DNA of 12,697 nucleotides from SAR202 cluster bacterium Io17-Chloro-G7 (GTDB lineage: Bacteria; Chloroflexota; Dehalococcoidia; UBA3495). The stretch covers positions 1 to 12,697 of the forward strand of contig MUCU01000049.1 in the NCBI GenBank assembly GCA_002817055.1. Reading direction: 5' to 3'. The notes below the pieces were generated by a model. It made no database searches, was not told the origin of the DNA, and saw only the letters and a program-made list of their open reading frames with translations. Made by a program: the position numbers and the translations under genes. Numbering within the stretch: position 1 is the stretch's first letter; every line of letters begins with the position of its first letter. Positions 1-6,153 of this stretch are shown one piece after another.

Positions 1-117
1 ACTACCCCTCCCCAATTCCATCATGATGGCTACTATTTTATACAAATTTCAAATTGCCATTAAGACGCGATTGCCCTGGAGTTTTTGGCTTTATGAACAG
101 GCCGCTAGGCTCGGATG

Positions 118-126
118 TGTTACAAT
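118..126 (+). promoter_or_regulatory. Candidate extended -10 promoter for the molybdenum hydroxylase gene
   Basis: The sequence TGTTACAAT matches an extended -10 element (TGn followed by TACAAT, 5 of 6 to TATAAT). Transcription would start near 133, leaving a leader of about 78 nt before the ATG at 211. No good -35 box lies at the right distance, which is tolerated for extended -10 promoters. The rest of 1-210 shows no coding remnant that I can recognise. Confidence 0.35.
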
Positions 127-210
127 TTCCTCTGGCTTGCTTCGAGTCTCGTACTCTAAGACGGCCCAGCGTGATAGCCAAATTTATCCACCGTAAATGA
201 GGTGTCTTAG

Positions 211-2484
211 ATGGCGTCGAACATCGTTCTTTCCAACACGGAATTCAAAGTAGTCGGCACCCGCCCCATCCGTCACGACGGCGAGGACAAGGTTACCGGC
301 CGGGCCAAATACGGCGCGGACTTCCAGGCGGCGGGACTGTTGCACGGCAAAGTGCTTCGGAGCCCCCACGCCCACGCCCGCATCAAGTCGATAGATTTAA
401 GCAAAGCTGAGGCCCATCCCGGTGTCAGGGCAGTATTAGCCGGGAAGGATATGCCCGTGAACTTTATGGAAAACCCCGGTAGGGGCGCTCAGTTCGCCAG
501 CGACAATGTTATGGCCCGCACCAAAGTGCTCTACAAAGGGCACCCTGTCGCTGCAGTAGCGGCGATAAATCAGCATGTGGCGGAAGAGGCATTGGCCCTT
601 ATCTCCGTCGACTATGAAGTACTCACTCCGGTCATGGATGTCCGGGAGGCCATGAAGGACGGCGCGCCTCTGTTGCACGAAGACCAGACCACCCGAGAAT
701 TTGGCGAACGGACCGAAAAAAAGAGCAACATCGCAGATCACTTCAGGCACGAATTGGGAGACATTGAAAAAGGATTCGCCGAAGCTGATGTCGTTGTTGA
801 GCGAGAATTCACCACGGCCATGGTGCATCAAGGTTACATTGAGCCCCACAACGGCGCAGCCATGTGGAACCGGGATGGCAACTTGACGGTCTGGTGCAGC
901 ACTCAGGGGGCTTTCGCCGCCCGGGATGCACTGGCGCCAGTACTCGACATCCCCGTCTCGAAAATCAAAGTGATTCCCATGGAGATTGGTGGCGGATTCG
1001 GCGGCAAAATTCCCATCTACTTGGAGCCGTTGGCGGCGCTGCTCTCCAAAAAGACGGGCCACACCGTAAAGATGGTTATGAATCGTGCTGAAACTTTCGA
1101 AAGCACCGGTCCCACGTCGGGGACCTATATCAAGGTCAAGATGGGGGCCACCAAGGAAGGGAAAATTACCGCCGCCGAAGGATATTTGGCCTATGAAGCC
1201 GGTGGTTATCCCGGTGCTTTGGTGGGCGCCGGGACCATGTGCATCTTTGCGCCCTACGACATTGAAAACGTTAAAGTTGACGGGTTTGACGTGGTGGTAA
1301 ACAAGCCCAAGACCGCCGCATACCGGGCGCCCGCTGCGCCATCGGCTGCATTTGCTGGCGAGCAGGTTGTCGACGAAATTTGCCAGAAACTGGACATAGA
1401 TCCGATAGAGTTCCGGCTGATTAACGCCTCCAAGGAGGGAAGCCGCCGAGTGGACGGTCCGATATCCCCCCGTGTAGGCAACATCGAGTGCCTGGAAGCA
1501 GCCAAAGACTCGGACCAAGCCAAGTCGACCATAGACGGCCCGTGGCGGGGTAGGGGAGTTGCGTCGGGGTTCTGGTTCAACGTCGGTTTGCAGTCCAGTG
1601 TATCCATAGGGGTTAACGCCGACGGCACAATCAGCTTGGTCGAAGGCTCGACCGACATTGGCGGGACCAGGGCATCCATATCGATGCATGCGGCAGAGGT
1701 TTTGGGCATTCCGGCAGAGGATGTTCATCCAACCGTGGCTGACACGGATTCTATCGGGTTTACCAACATTACGGGCGGTAGCCGGACTACCTTCGCTACC
1801 GGTTGGGCCGCCTACGAGTGCGCCCAAGAGATCAAGACCAAGATGTTGGACCGGGCGGCAACAATCTGGGACACCAACGCGGATGACCTAGAGTTGGCAG
1901 AGGGTGTGTTCCAGCACAAGTCGGACCCGGACTTGAAGATGACCTTCAAAGAGCTCGCCGGACAATTGAACAGTACCGGCGGGCCGATTTCCGGTGCCGT
2001 CAGCGTCAACCCCCAAGGTGTGGGCGCAGCATACAGCACTCAAATTGCAGATGTGGAAGTGGACCCGGAGACAGGTAAGGTGACCATCCTGAACTTCACC
2101 ATCGTTCAGGACGCAGGCAAGGCGGTCCACCCAAGCTACGTGGAAGGTCAGATGCAAGGCGGAGTAGTGCAGGGTATCGGCTGGGCGCTGAACGAGGAAT
2201 ACTTCTACGGTCGAGATGGCCAGATGGAAAACTCCAGCTTTTTGGATTACCGCATGCCCACCTCGCTGGACTTGCCCATGATCAACACCATCATAGTTGA
2301 AGTGCCAAATCCGGGCCATCCGTTTGGAGTGCGAGGAGTAGGTGAAGTGCCTATAGTGCCTCCCATGGCAGCCATAGCTAACGCCATAGCCAGAGCCACC
2401 GGCACGCGGATGCAGAACCTTCCCATGTCGCCGGGCGCTGTCCTTGATGCTTTGTGGGAGAAAGACGGCAAACAAAGCAGCTAG
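211..2484 (+). CDS. Xanthine dehydrogenase family molybdopterin-binding (large) subunit
   Basis: This is a 757-residue large subunit of the xanthine dehydrogenase/aldehyde oxidase/CO dehydrogenase-L family, which hydroxylates a substrate at a molybdenum-cytosine or -molybdopterin centre. Seen directly: the N-terminal a/b-hammerhead segment (RPIRHDGEDKVTGRAKY, about 18-34), Gln232 in STQG, the cofactor loop GGGFGGK at 260-266, AYRAPAAP at 370-377, and the C-terminal GVGE with Glu712 at the place of the catalytic glutamate. The active-site loop is not AYRCSFR or AYRGAGR, so this is not a form I or II CO dehydrogenase. The loop that usually reads GQG here reads DIGGTR (482-487). No signal peptide is visible. 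The start at ATG 211 is supported by GAGGTG 6 nt upstream. The [2Fe-2S] and FAD subunits are absent downstream and not visible in the 210 bases upstream. The gene ends in its own terminator, so it may be transcribed alone. The substrate cannot be inferred. Confidence 0.9.
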   Translation: MASNIVLSNTEFKVVGTRPIRHDGEDKVTGRAKYGADFQAAGLLHGKVLRSPHAHARIKSIDLSKAEAHPGVRAVLAGKDMPVNFMENPGRGAQFASDNVMARTKVLYKGHPVAAVAAINQHVAEEALALISVDYEVLTPVMDVREAMKDGAPLLHEDQTTREFGERTEKKSNIADHFRHELGDIEKGFAEADVVVEREFTTAMVHQGYIEPHNGAAMWNRDGNLTVWCSTQGAFAARDALAPVLDIPVSKIKVIPMEIGGGFGGKIPIYLEPLAALLSKKTGHTVKMVMNRAETFESTGPTSGTYIKVKMGATKEGKITAAEGYLAYEAGGYPGALVGAGTMCIFAPYDIENVKVDGFDVVVNKPKTAAYRAPAAPSAAFAGEQVVDEICQKLDIDPIEFRLINASKEGSRRVDGPISPRVGNIECLEAAKDSDQAKSTIDGPWRGRGVASGFWFNVGLQSSVSIGVNADGTISLVEGSTDIGGTRASISMHAAEVLGIPAEDVHPTVADTDSIGFTNITGGSRTTFATGWAAYECAQEIKTKMLDRAATIWDTNADDLELAEGVFQHKSDPDLKMTFKELAGQLNSTGGPISGAVSVNPQGVGAAYSTQIADVEVDPETGKVTILNFTIVQDAGKAVHPSYVEGQMQGGVVQGIGWALNEEYFYGRDGQMENSSFLDYRMPTSLDLPMINTIIVEVPNPGHPFGVRGVGEVPIVPPMAAIANAIARATGTRMQNLPMSPGAVLDALWEKDGKQSS

Positions 2485-2511
2485 GACTTGGGGTTACAGG
2501 TCGGAACCAGT

Positions 2512-2553
2512 GTGTGGCCAGGTTTCCTGTTAGGATGACCTGGCCACACTTTT
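2512..2553 (+). terminator. Rho-independent terminator of the molybdenum hydroxylase gene
   Basis: A perfect 12-bp stem pairs 2512-2523 (GTGTGGCCAGGT) with 2538-2549 (ACCTGGCCACAC). It is continued by an inner stem TCCT/AGGA (2525-2528 with 2532-2535) around a GTT loop, and is followed at once by TTTT (2550-2553). It starts 27 nt after the stop codon and separates this gene from the next one. Confidence 0.88.
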
Positions 2554-2617
2554 ACTATATACGAGCGCTAAAAAAACAAAACTGGTTGCAAATCAGAGCA
2601 CAATCGGAGGGACAGGC

Positions 2618-3166
2618 ATGGCTAGAGTACCCTTTACCACCCGGGAAAGCATGACACCGGAAGGCCAGAAGGTCTGGGACGAGATCGAGTCCAGCAGAGG
2701 GGGCGTGGCTCGCAACTACGCCGCATTGCTTAATAATCCCAAGGCTGCTGGCAATTTCGCCGTGATGGGAGGATATGCCCGGTACGAGACTCCGTTGCCC
2801 CCTAGAATCAAAGCCCTGGCAGTATTGACCGCCGCCAGAGAGGCCAATGGCCACTACGTGTGGACAGTAAACCAGCCCGCCGCCAAAGACGCCGGGTTAA
2901 GCCAGGAAATCATCGATGCCATCCAAGAGCGTCGTGCCCCGGTGGGACTGGATGGGGATGACGCTAGCATAGTGCAGTTTGTTTTGGAGTTGCTGCGCCA
3001 CCACCGGATATCCGACACAACATTCGAAGCGGTGCGCGCTCAAGTTGGCGACGCAGGCGTGGTTGATGTGCTCATCGTTTCGGGTTATTACCACACATTG
3101 GCCCATTGCCTGCAAGCGTTGGAAGTGGAATTGCCCGAAGGCGCCACGTCGGCCCTTACTTATTAG
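2618..3166 (+). CDS. Carboxymuconolactone decarboxylase family protein
   Basis: This 182-residue protein has the all-helical AhpD-like/carboxymuconolactone decarboxylase fold. Recognisable parts are the PPRIKALAVLTAARE helix (61-74), the core HYVWTVNQPAAKDAGL (79-94), and the C-terminal segment SGYYHTLAHCLQALEVELPEGA (155-176). Length and layout match the family members of about 180 residues common in actinobacteria and Chloroflexota. The family position usually read as EWxxH is VWTVN here (Val81, Trp82, Asn85), and there is no CxxC. Neither the peroxidase cysteine pair nor the usual Glu/His pair is therefore present, and the reaction is unknown. The start ATG 2618 has a strong GGAGG 7 nt upstream. 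It follows the molybdenum hydroxylase gene on the same strand but behind a terminator, so it is probably a separate transcript. A role in breakdown of cyclic or lactone compounds is inference only. Confidence 0.82.
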   Translation: MARVPFTTRESMTPEGQKVWDEIESSRGGVARNYAALLNNPKAAGNFAVMGGYARYETPLPPRIKALAVLTAAREANGHYVWTVNQPAAKDAGLSQEIIDAIQERRAPVGLDGDDASIVQFVLELLRHHRISDTTFEAVRAQVGDAGVVDVLIVSGYYHTLAHCLQALEVELPEGATSALTY

Positions 3167-3215
3167 AAAGCTGCAATTCGTCATTGGGGAAGTCCTCTTC
3201 GACGCTTTTAGACAA

Positions 3216-3253
3216 TACCAAGTACCCACAATTCTTGGTAAGCACAATTCTTG
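3216..3253 (+). repeat. Overlapping inverted repeat and 16-nt-period direct repeat
   Basis: TACCAAG at 3216-3222 pairs with CTTGGTA at 3234-3240 around an 11-nt loop. The 11-mer CACAATTCTTG occurs at 3227-3237 and again at 3243-3253, a period of 16. The hairpin has no T-run after it, so it is not an obvious terminator for the gene ending at 3166. Confidence 0.6.
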
Positions 3254-3274
3254 CCAACGAATCCAGTCGGATAT

Positions 3275-3301
3275 TCCGGGTGATCCTGTCCGGGTGATCC
3301 T
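3275..3301 (+). repeat. Tandem direct repeat, 14-nt period
   Basis: The 13-mer TCCGGGTGATCCT occurs at 3275-3287 and, after one base, at 3289-3301. The second copy contains the GTG (3294) that is the most likely start of the broken dual-OB gene. The duplication therefore touches that gene's start region. Confidence 0.75.
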
Positions 3302-4117
3302 TAGTGAAAGTCACTTTTCTTTGTTGGCAAATTCTAGGAAGCTTGGCGGAAGATGCGTGGCTGGGCTGCTTATGAACGGGCTAGGCTGGGTCAGGCCGGT
3401 GAGCCGCCGGAAATCAGGCACATTGTATGAGCGTGACTACGTACTTAAGGGCGACCACGAGGCGAGAATTCTAGATGTGATAAGTGTGGAGGTGGCAGCC
3501 CGGCGCAGGGAGCCTACCAGCCGGAAAACCTGATTTTGGGCCGTGAGAAATGGAAGGTACTCGATCGGTTGCTGGGACCGCCCAAATGGAAGCTCGTCGA
3601 AAAATTAGAGCCTCAGGACGCTCAGGGCTTGCTGGAAAAACATCTTGCCCAAGGACCGGAACTCCTAGGCAGCAAGGGAAGGTTTCTGCCATATAAGAAA
3701 TTAGTAGATGCGCCGGCCCGATCGTCGTTGGCCATCATTGAGCCTTCGGGAGTGTCGTGGCAGATCGGAGAATCTTACTCTGGCACAAGGCAGACCCGTG
3801 TTAAGTTCCGACATGGAAAGGCAATCTTTAATCTCCCGGTCACTGACCCCGTGTGGGAGCAGAAATTGGCTGATTTGGCATTGGGAACCCACCCCAGAAA
3901 CGCCTTTGGCGGGGCACTCACCGATCGGTTGATTTTCACCATTAGTCTGGGTGAGCCTTACTTCGGTAACAATCCCGACGGGGAATGCTACAAGCTGGTT
4001 GCTGGGGTAATTGTCCTTCCCGGAGAGGATCAACGGCCAAGAAGGAGCGGCCGGTCCTTCTCGAAAGAAGAGGGAGTCGCTGAAGGAGCGGCTCACTACC
4101 GGTCGCTGAAGGTATGA
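3294..4117 (+). pseudogene. Dual-OB-domain protein, interrupted by a frameshift
   Basis: Two adjacent frames together give one protein of about 274 codons. The first (3294-3533) reads LLANSRKLGGRCVAG, then GWVRPVS and ILDVISVEV. The second carries on with YQPEN (3515-3529), then LPVTDPVWE, ISLGEPYFG and CYKLVAGVI, ending at TGA 4115-4117. These are, in order, the conserved blocks I know from dual OB-fold (DuOB) proteins of about 250-280 residues, presumed nucleic-acid binding and often seen near defence or conflict genes. Joining the frames needs a net -1 step between about 3495 and 3514. No slippery heptamer is seen, so a mutation or an assembly error is likelier than programmed shifting. 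The likely start is GTG 3294, with a poor ribosome site. A gene caller would probably report only the second part, from TTG 3536. The last 30 or so residues are charged and look like a tail beyond the conserved domain. No defence genes lie beside it. Confidence 0.72.
3303..3322 (+). terminator. Weak hairpin with T-rich tail
   Basis: AGTGA (3303-3307) pairs with TCACT (3311-3315) around AAG, followed by TTTCTTT. The stem is only 5 bp and lies inside the first codons of the dual-OB gene, so it may be chance. It could also attenuate read-through from the gene ending at 3166. Confidence 0.25.
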
Positions 4118-4123
4118 TTGTAG

Positions 4124-4142
4124 CCCCAGTGACCGCCTGGGG
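4124..4142 (+). repeat. Short hairpin after the dual-OB gene
   Basis: CCCCAG (4124-4129) pairs with CTGGGG (4137-4142) around 7 nt, starting 7 nt after the stop codon. There is no T-run after it, so its use as a terminator is uncertain. Confidence 0.35.
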
Positions 4143-4255
4143 TCAATGTTGCGTAGCGATGCTTCCCAGGTCGGGCTCGCAAGACACAACCGCAACCTCA
4201 ATGACCGCAACTAAAATGACTGGTCGGAGAACTTGTTTGAGGAGGGTTTAGCTTA

Positions 4256-4567
4256 ATGGCAGACTACATGTACATGGTGCAGATGGACATACCCAGCGAG
4301 TTGGAAGGGGAGTTCAACCGGATCTACGACACGGAGCATGTGCCCAACATAATCAAAGCCCCCGGCGTGCATGGTTGCACCCGCTACCGTTTGGAATCAG
4401 CCAACGTAGAAGGCGTTGCCCGCTACGCCGCCCTGTACGAAATTGACTCTCCCGACGTGCCGCAGAGCGATGGCTGGATTGCCGAGTCGGAAAAGGGCGA
4501 TTGGGCTAGCAAGATACGCCCGCACGCCACCAACCGGTCCCACATAGTCTACAAGAAAGTTGGCTAG
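4256..4567 (+). CDS. Small dimeric alpha/beta-barrel (EthD/DUF4286-like) protein
   Basis: This 103-residue protein has the pattern of a ferredoxin-like dimeric alpha/beta barrel. In order: strand YMYMVQMDIP (4-13), helix ELEGEFNRIYDTEHVPNIIK (15-34), strands GCTRYRLE (40-47) and RYAALYEID (56-64), a second helix around 70-87, and strand SHIVYKKV at the end. The segment YDTEHVPNI with His28 is typical of EthD/DUF4286-like small proteins, which often accompany catabolic oxygenases and dehydrogenases. The family has no firm common reaction, and I do not assign one. ATG 4256 is preceded by GAGGAGGG (4239-4246), a strong ribosome site at 9 nt. The gene stands alone between the broken dual-OB gene and the convergent Lrp-type gene, with 60 bp and no clear terminator before the latter. 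Confidence 0.75.
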   Translation: MADYMYMVQMDIPSELEGEFNRIYDTEHVPNIIKAPGVHGCTRYRLESANVEGVARYAALYEIDSPDVPQSDGWIAESEKGDWASKIRPHATNRSHIVYKKVG

Positions 4568-4627
4568 TATTAGTTTCCGTTACCGCTAGTGAGGTTCAGA
4601 CTCAAGTGGGGCAAACAAAGGTGTCGG

Positions 4628-4870
4628 CTACCCTGCAGCGACGCAGGTGATGGTCCTGAGGACGCCGTTGATGCCTTGGACTTGTCCGGTAACAATTTCG
4701 ACCATGGCGCCCATATCCGCCGCCTCGACCAAGGCGATCACATCGTAGCTGCCGGTGATCATGTCCGCGGAGGTAACACCAGCCAGCGCCCTTAAGGACC
4801 ACACAACTTGCTGTACCCCGCCCACTTTCGCTTCTATTAAAATAAACGCTTTGGCCGACAAAGCAGTCAC
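4628..4870 (-). CDS. Stand-alone Lrp/AsnC ligand-binding (RAM/SMART) domain protein
   Basis: This 80-residue protein consists only of the effector-binding half of Lrp/AsnC regulators: strand KAFILIEAK (7-15), helix GGVQQVVWSLRALAGV (17-32), and the typical glycine turn TGSYDVIALVE (39-49) with the GxYD signature (Gly40 to Asp43). A second helix and a final strand TITCVAA follow. The helix-turn-helix half is absent, as in known stand-alone members that bind amino acids and assemble as rings or pair with full regulators. The start is uncertain. GTG 4870 lies only 3 nt after AGGAG, while TTG 4861, giving MSAKAFIL, lies 12 nt after it. It sits 44 nt behind the RidA gene on the same strand and very probably shares its promoter. 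A link to amino-acid sensing is inferred from the family. Confidence 0.82.
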   Translation of the reverse strand: MTALSAKAFILIEAKVGGVQQVVWSLRALAGVTSADMITGSYDVIALVEAADMGAMVEIVTGQVQGINGVLRTITCVAAG

Positions 4871-4914
4871 TTACTCCTAAACGGCTGAATAAGCTGGGGC
4901 CAAGGCAATATTGC

Positions 4915-5301
4915 TTAATCCGGCATACAAGCGGTAGTAGTGATTTCCACCAGGTTGTCTTCCGCGCCAAAGTTCACGATTACGGTGGTACGGGCCGGAC
5001 GGTCGGTTTTGAAGTATTCGGCGTAGACTTCGTTGAATCCTGGCAGGTCTTCCCTTTTGGTTACATAGCAGGTATTGGTCATCACGTTGTCCAGGGAAGT
5101 TCCGGCCCCTTCAAGGATCATCTTGATCCTATCCAGAGTGAACCGGGTCTGCTCTTTGATATCTGCCCCCACAGCGTTGGTGGCGGGATGTCGTCCTGTG
5201 CACCCTTGAACAAACACAAGGTGCCCGAACCGGGTTGCGTGGGATAGTGGGGCTGTTCCGGCGGGTAGGTCTGGATTCGTGATGATCTCTTTCTCGGGCA
5301 T
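4915..5301 (-). CDS. RidA family protein (enamine/imine deaminase-like)
   Basis: This 128-residue protein of the RidA/YjgF/Rid family forms trimers. Characterised members hydrolyse reactive enamines/imines from amino-acid metabolism to keto acids and ammonia in the cytosol. Seen: HLVFVQGCTGR (27-37) matching the VFVSGQTG block, DIKEQTRFTLDRIKMILEGAGTSLDNV (47-73), YVTKREDLPGFNEVYAEYF (79-97), and RPARTTV with Arg104 at the substrate-carboxylate arginine. It ends in NLVEI (Glu119). The open frame extends to 5433, but ATG 5301 is preferred. It has AGGAG 7 nt upstream, gives normal family length, and leaves the promoter at 5423-5450 outside the coding region. It is first in a two-gene unit with the Lrp-type domain. 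It belongs to the broad Rid family, and the exact subgroup is not certain. Confidence 0.88.
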   Translation of the reverse strand: MPEKEIITNPDLPAGTAPLSHATRFGHLVFVQGCTGRHPATNAVGADIKEQTRFTLDRIKMILEGAGTSLDNVMTNTCYVTKREDLPGFNEVYAEYFKTDRPARTTVIVNFGAEDNLVEITTTACMPD

Positions 5302-5409
5302 AAAATAACTCCTGACTGGGCGTCGCAATCTTGTGCTCGCCGCCGGTCCTTGGCGGCTCAAGGGGGACGTTTCAGGCAACTTTTCGGCCCGTCGTGACCG
5401 TCGCCTGCA

Positions 5410-5419
5410 CGGATATCCG
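5410..5419. promoter_or_regulatory. Palindrome CGGATATCCG over the RidA transcription start
   Basis: A perfect 10-bp palindrome lies at the expected transcription start of the RidA promoter (about 5416). A further CGGATA half-site lies at 5434-5439 in the spacer between -10 and -35. This placement fits an operator for a repressor, but no regulator is identified. Confidence 0.4.
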
Positions 5420-5422
5420 CCT

Positions 5423-5450
5423 ATTATAGCCACCGGATAGGCTCTGTCAA
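5423..5450 (-). promoter_or_regulatory. Consensus housekeeping promoter of the RidA operon
   Basis: On the minus strand, TTGACA (5450-5445) and TATAAT (5428-5423) are separated by 16 bp. Both hexamers match the sigma-70 consensus exactly. Transcription would begin near 5416, giving a leader of about 115 nt before ATG 5301. That leader holds a short CCTTG/CAAGG hairpin at 5349-5364. Confidence 0.85.
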
Positions 5451-5687
5451 TCGAAACCGGCTCTATCGGACGGGTCTATTGGACCGTTCTGGGGAAGGTA
5501 CTGTGGAACCGCAGACGGTACTGCGGGGACGGTTCAATCGATGCTGTTTCGGATTCGCTAGGGAATTTGCCAGATCGTGGGTCTCTAAAGCCGCCAGTGC
5601 TACACGGTTTTGGCCGGAAATCCGAGCCTAGCTAAGAGGCCCTTGGGCATTTCAGCGATGAATCCACAACGTAATCGGCTCTTTCCA

Positions 5688-5727
5688 TGGCACTTGACAG
5701 TGGCACTTGACAGTGGCACTTGGCACT
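5688..5727 (+). repeat. 13-bp tandem repeat containing TTGACA
   Basis: The unit TGGCACTTGACAG occurs at 5688-5700 and 5701-5713. A third copy begins at 5714 with TGGCACTTG and runs into another TGGCACT (5721-5727). Each full unit contains a perfect -35 hexamer (5694-5699 and 5707-5712). The best -10 downstream is AACAAT at 5728-5733, 15 bp from the second hexamer and only 4 of 6. Confidence 0.8.
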
Positions 5728-6049
5728 AACAATCCACGACATCTACACCGTCAACCAAATGAGTAACCGGCACAGGAAAATGGCCTGCCTCCTATGCCGC
5801 CAATTTGGTACTCACGTTGAGCCAGATATACGTTGCGAGACGAATGCTTGGGTCAAAATCCTTACAATAGGCCTGTTGAACCTATTCGGATGGGCAATTT
5901 AGATGTTGCGCACTTTGGACTTTAGCCGATAAAATGGGCAACAATACGAGGTTGTTACGCAGACTCACGAAACCTCTCAGGCCAGAGGAAAACAGGAGCA
6001 TACCAGGGTATAAAATCCTTTTGAACTTTTGTTCCCGATTACCGAGTCG

Positions 6050-6078
6050 TTTACTAGGCCGTTTATCCGGCTTATTAT
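6050..6078 (+). promoter_or_regulatory. Candidate promoter for the EF-G-like gene
   Basis: TTTACT (6050-6055) and TATTAT (6073-6078) are 17 bp apart, 4 of 6 and 5 of 6 to consensus. The predicted start near 6085 gives a leader of about 70 nt. Weaker candidates lie further up: TTGCGC with TAAAAT at 5906-5935, and an isolated TATAAA at 6009-6014. Confidence 0.4.
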
Positions 6079-6081
6079 CTA

Positions 6082-6113
6082 GCCAATTGCTGGCCAAAAG
6101 CCGGGCCAATTGC
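6082..6113 (+). repeat. Repeat/hairpin in the leader of the EF-G-like gene
   Basis: GCCAATTGC occurs at 6082-6090 and 6105-6113. Because CAATTG is self-complementary, the two copies can also pair, with GGC/GCC pairs inside, around a CAAAA loop. If the promoter at 6050-6078 is right, this hairpin would sit at the very 5' end of the mRNA and could stabilise it. Confidence 0.4.
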
Positions 6114-6153
6114 CTGGATAGGACAATCTAAGAACGCCAAAGGGGGTTTCCCA

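Larger units (their letters stand above)
5302..6153. other. Long gene-free region between RidA and the EF-G-like gene
   Basis: I see no convincing gene in these 850 or so bases. Two small frames, 5720-5902 and 5934-6131, have no ribosome site and no recognisable product. The stretch holds the RidA promoter and leader, and an imperfect repeat cluster (GGTACTGTGG at 5497-5506, GGTACTGCGG at 5517-5526, and CCGCAG pairing with CTGCGG at 5509-5526). It also holds a 13-bp tandem repeat at 5688-5727, a small hairpin AATAGG/CCTATT at 5866-5886, and the promoter and leader of the EF-G-like gene. No tRNA-like cloverleaf was found. Confidence 0.6.

Noticed and set aside
436..1827. 463-codon open frame antisense to the molybdenum hydroxylase gene
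   Set aside because: The sense strand encodes a full, motif-rich family protein. The antisense product has no recognisable domain and no ribosome site, and is a codon-usage shadow.
211..2484. Aerobic CO dehydrogenase (CoxL)
   Set aside because: The active-site loop reads AYRAPAAP, not AYRCSFR or AYRGAGR, and no CoxM/CoxS genes adjoin.
3449..3490. CDKCGGG, a zinc-ribbon-like CxxC upstream of YQPEN in the second dual-OB frame
   Set aside because: In the other frame the same bases encode LDVISVEV, the expected family block, and no start codon precedes the CxxC in its frame. It is an out-of-frame artefact.
3701..4210. 169-codon antisense frame over the dual-OB gene
   Set aside because: The sense frame carries the conserved dual-OB blocks. 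The antisense product shows no domain.
5302..5433. N-terminal extension of RidA to 172 residues
   Set aside because: It would run over the consensus promoter's start region, is Arg-rich and unlike the family, and ATG 5301 has an ideal AGGAG at 7 nt.
5688..5727. Sigma-54 type -24 element (TGGCAC)
   Set aside because: No TTGC(A/T) -12 element lies at the required spacing in any copy, and no sigma-54 activator gene is near.
5720..6131. Small frames of 60 and 65 codons (5720-5902, 5934-6131)
   Set aside because: They have no ribosome site, no recognisable motif and unusual composition, and the second overlaps the EF-G-like leader and promoter.
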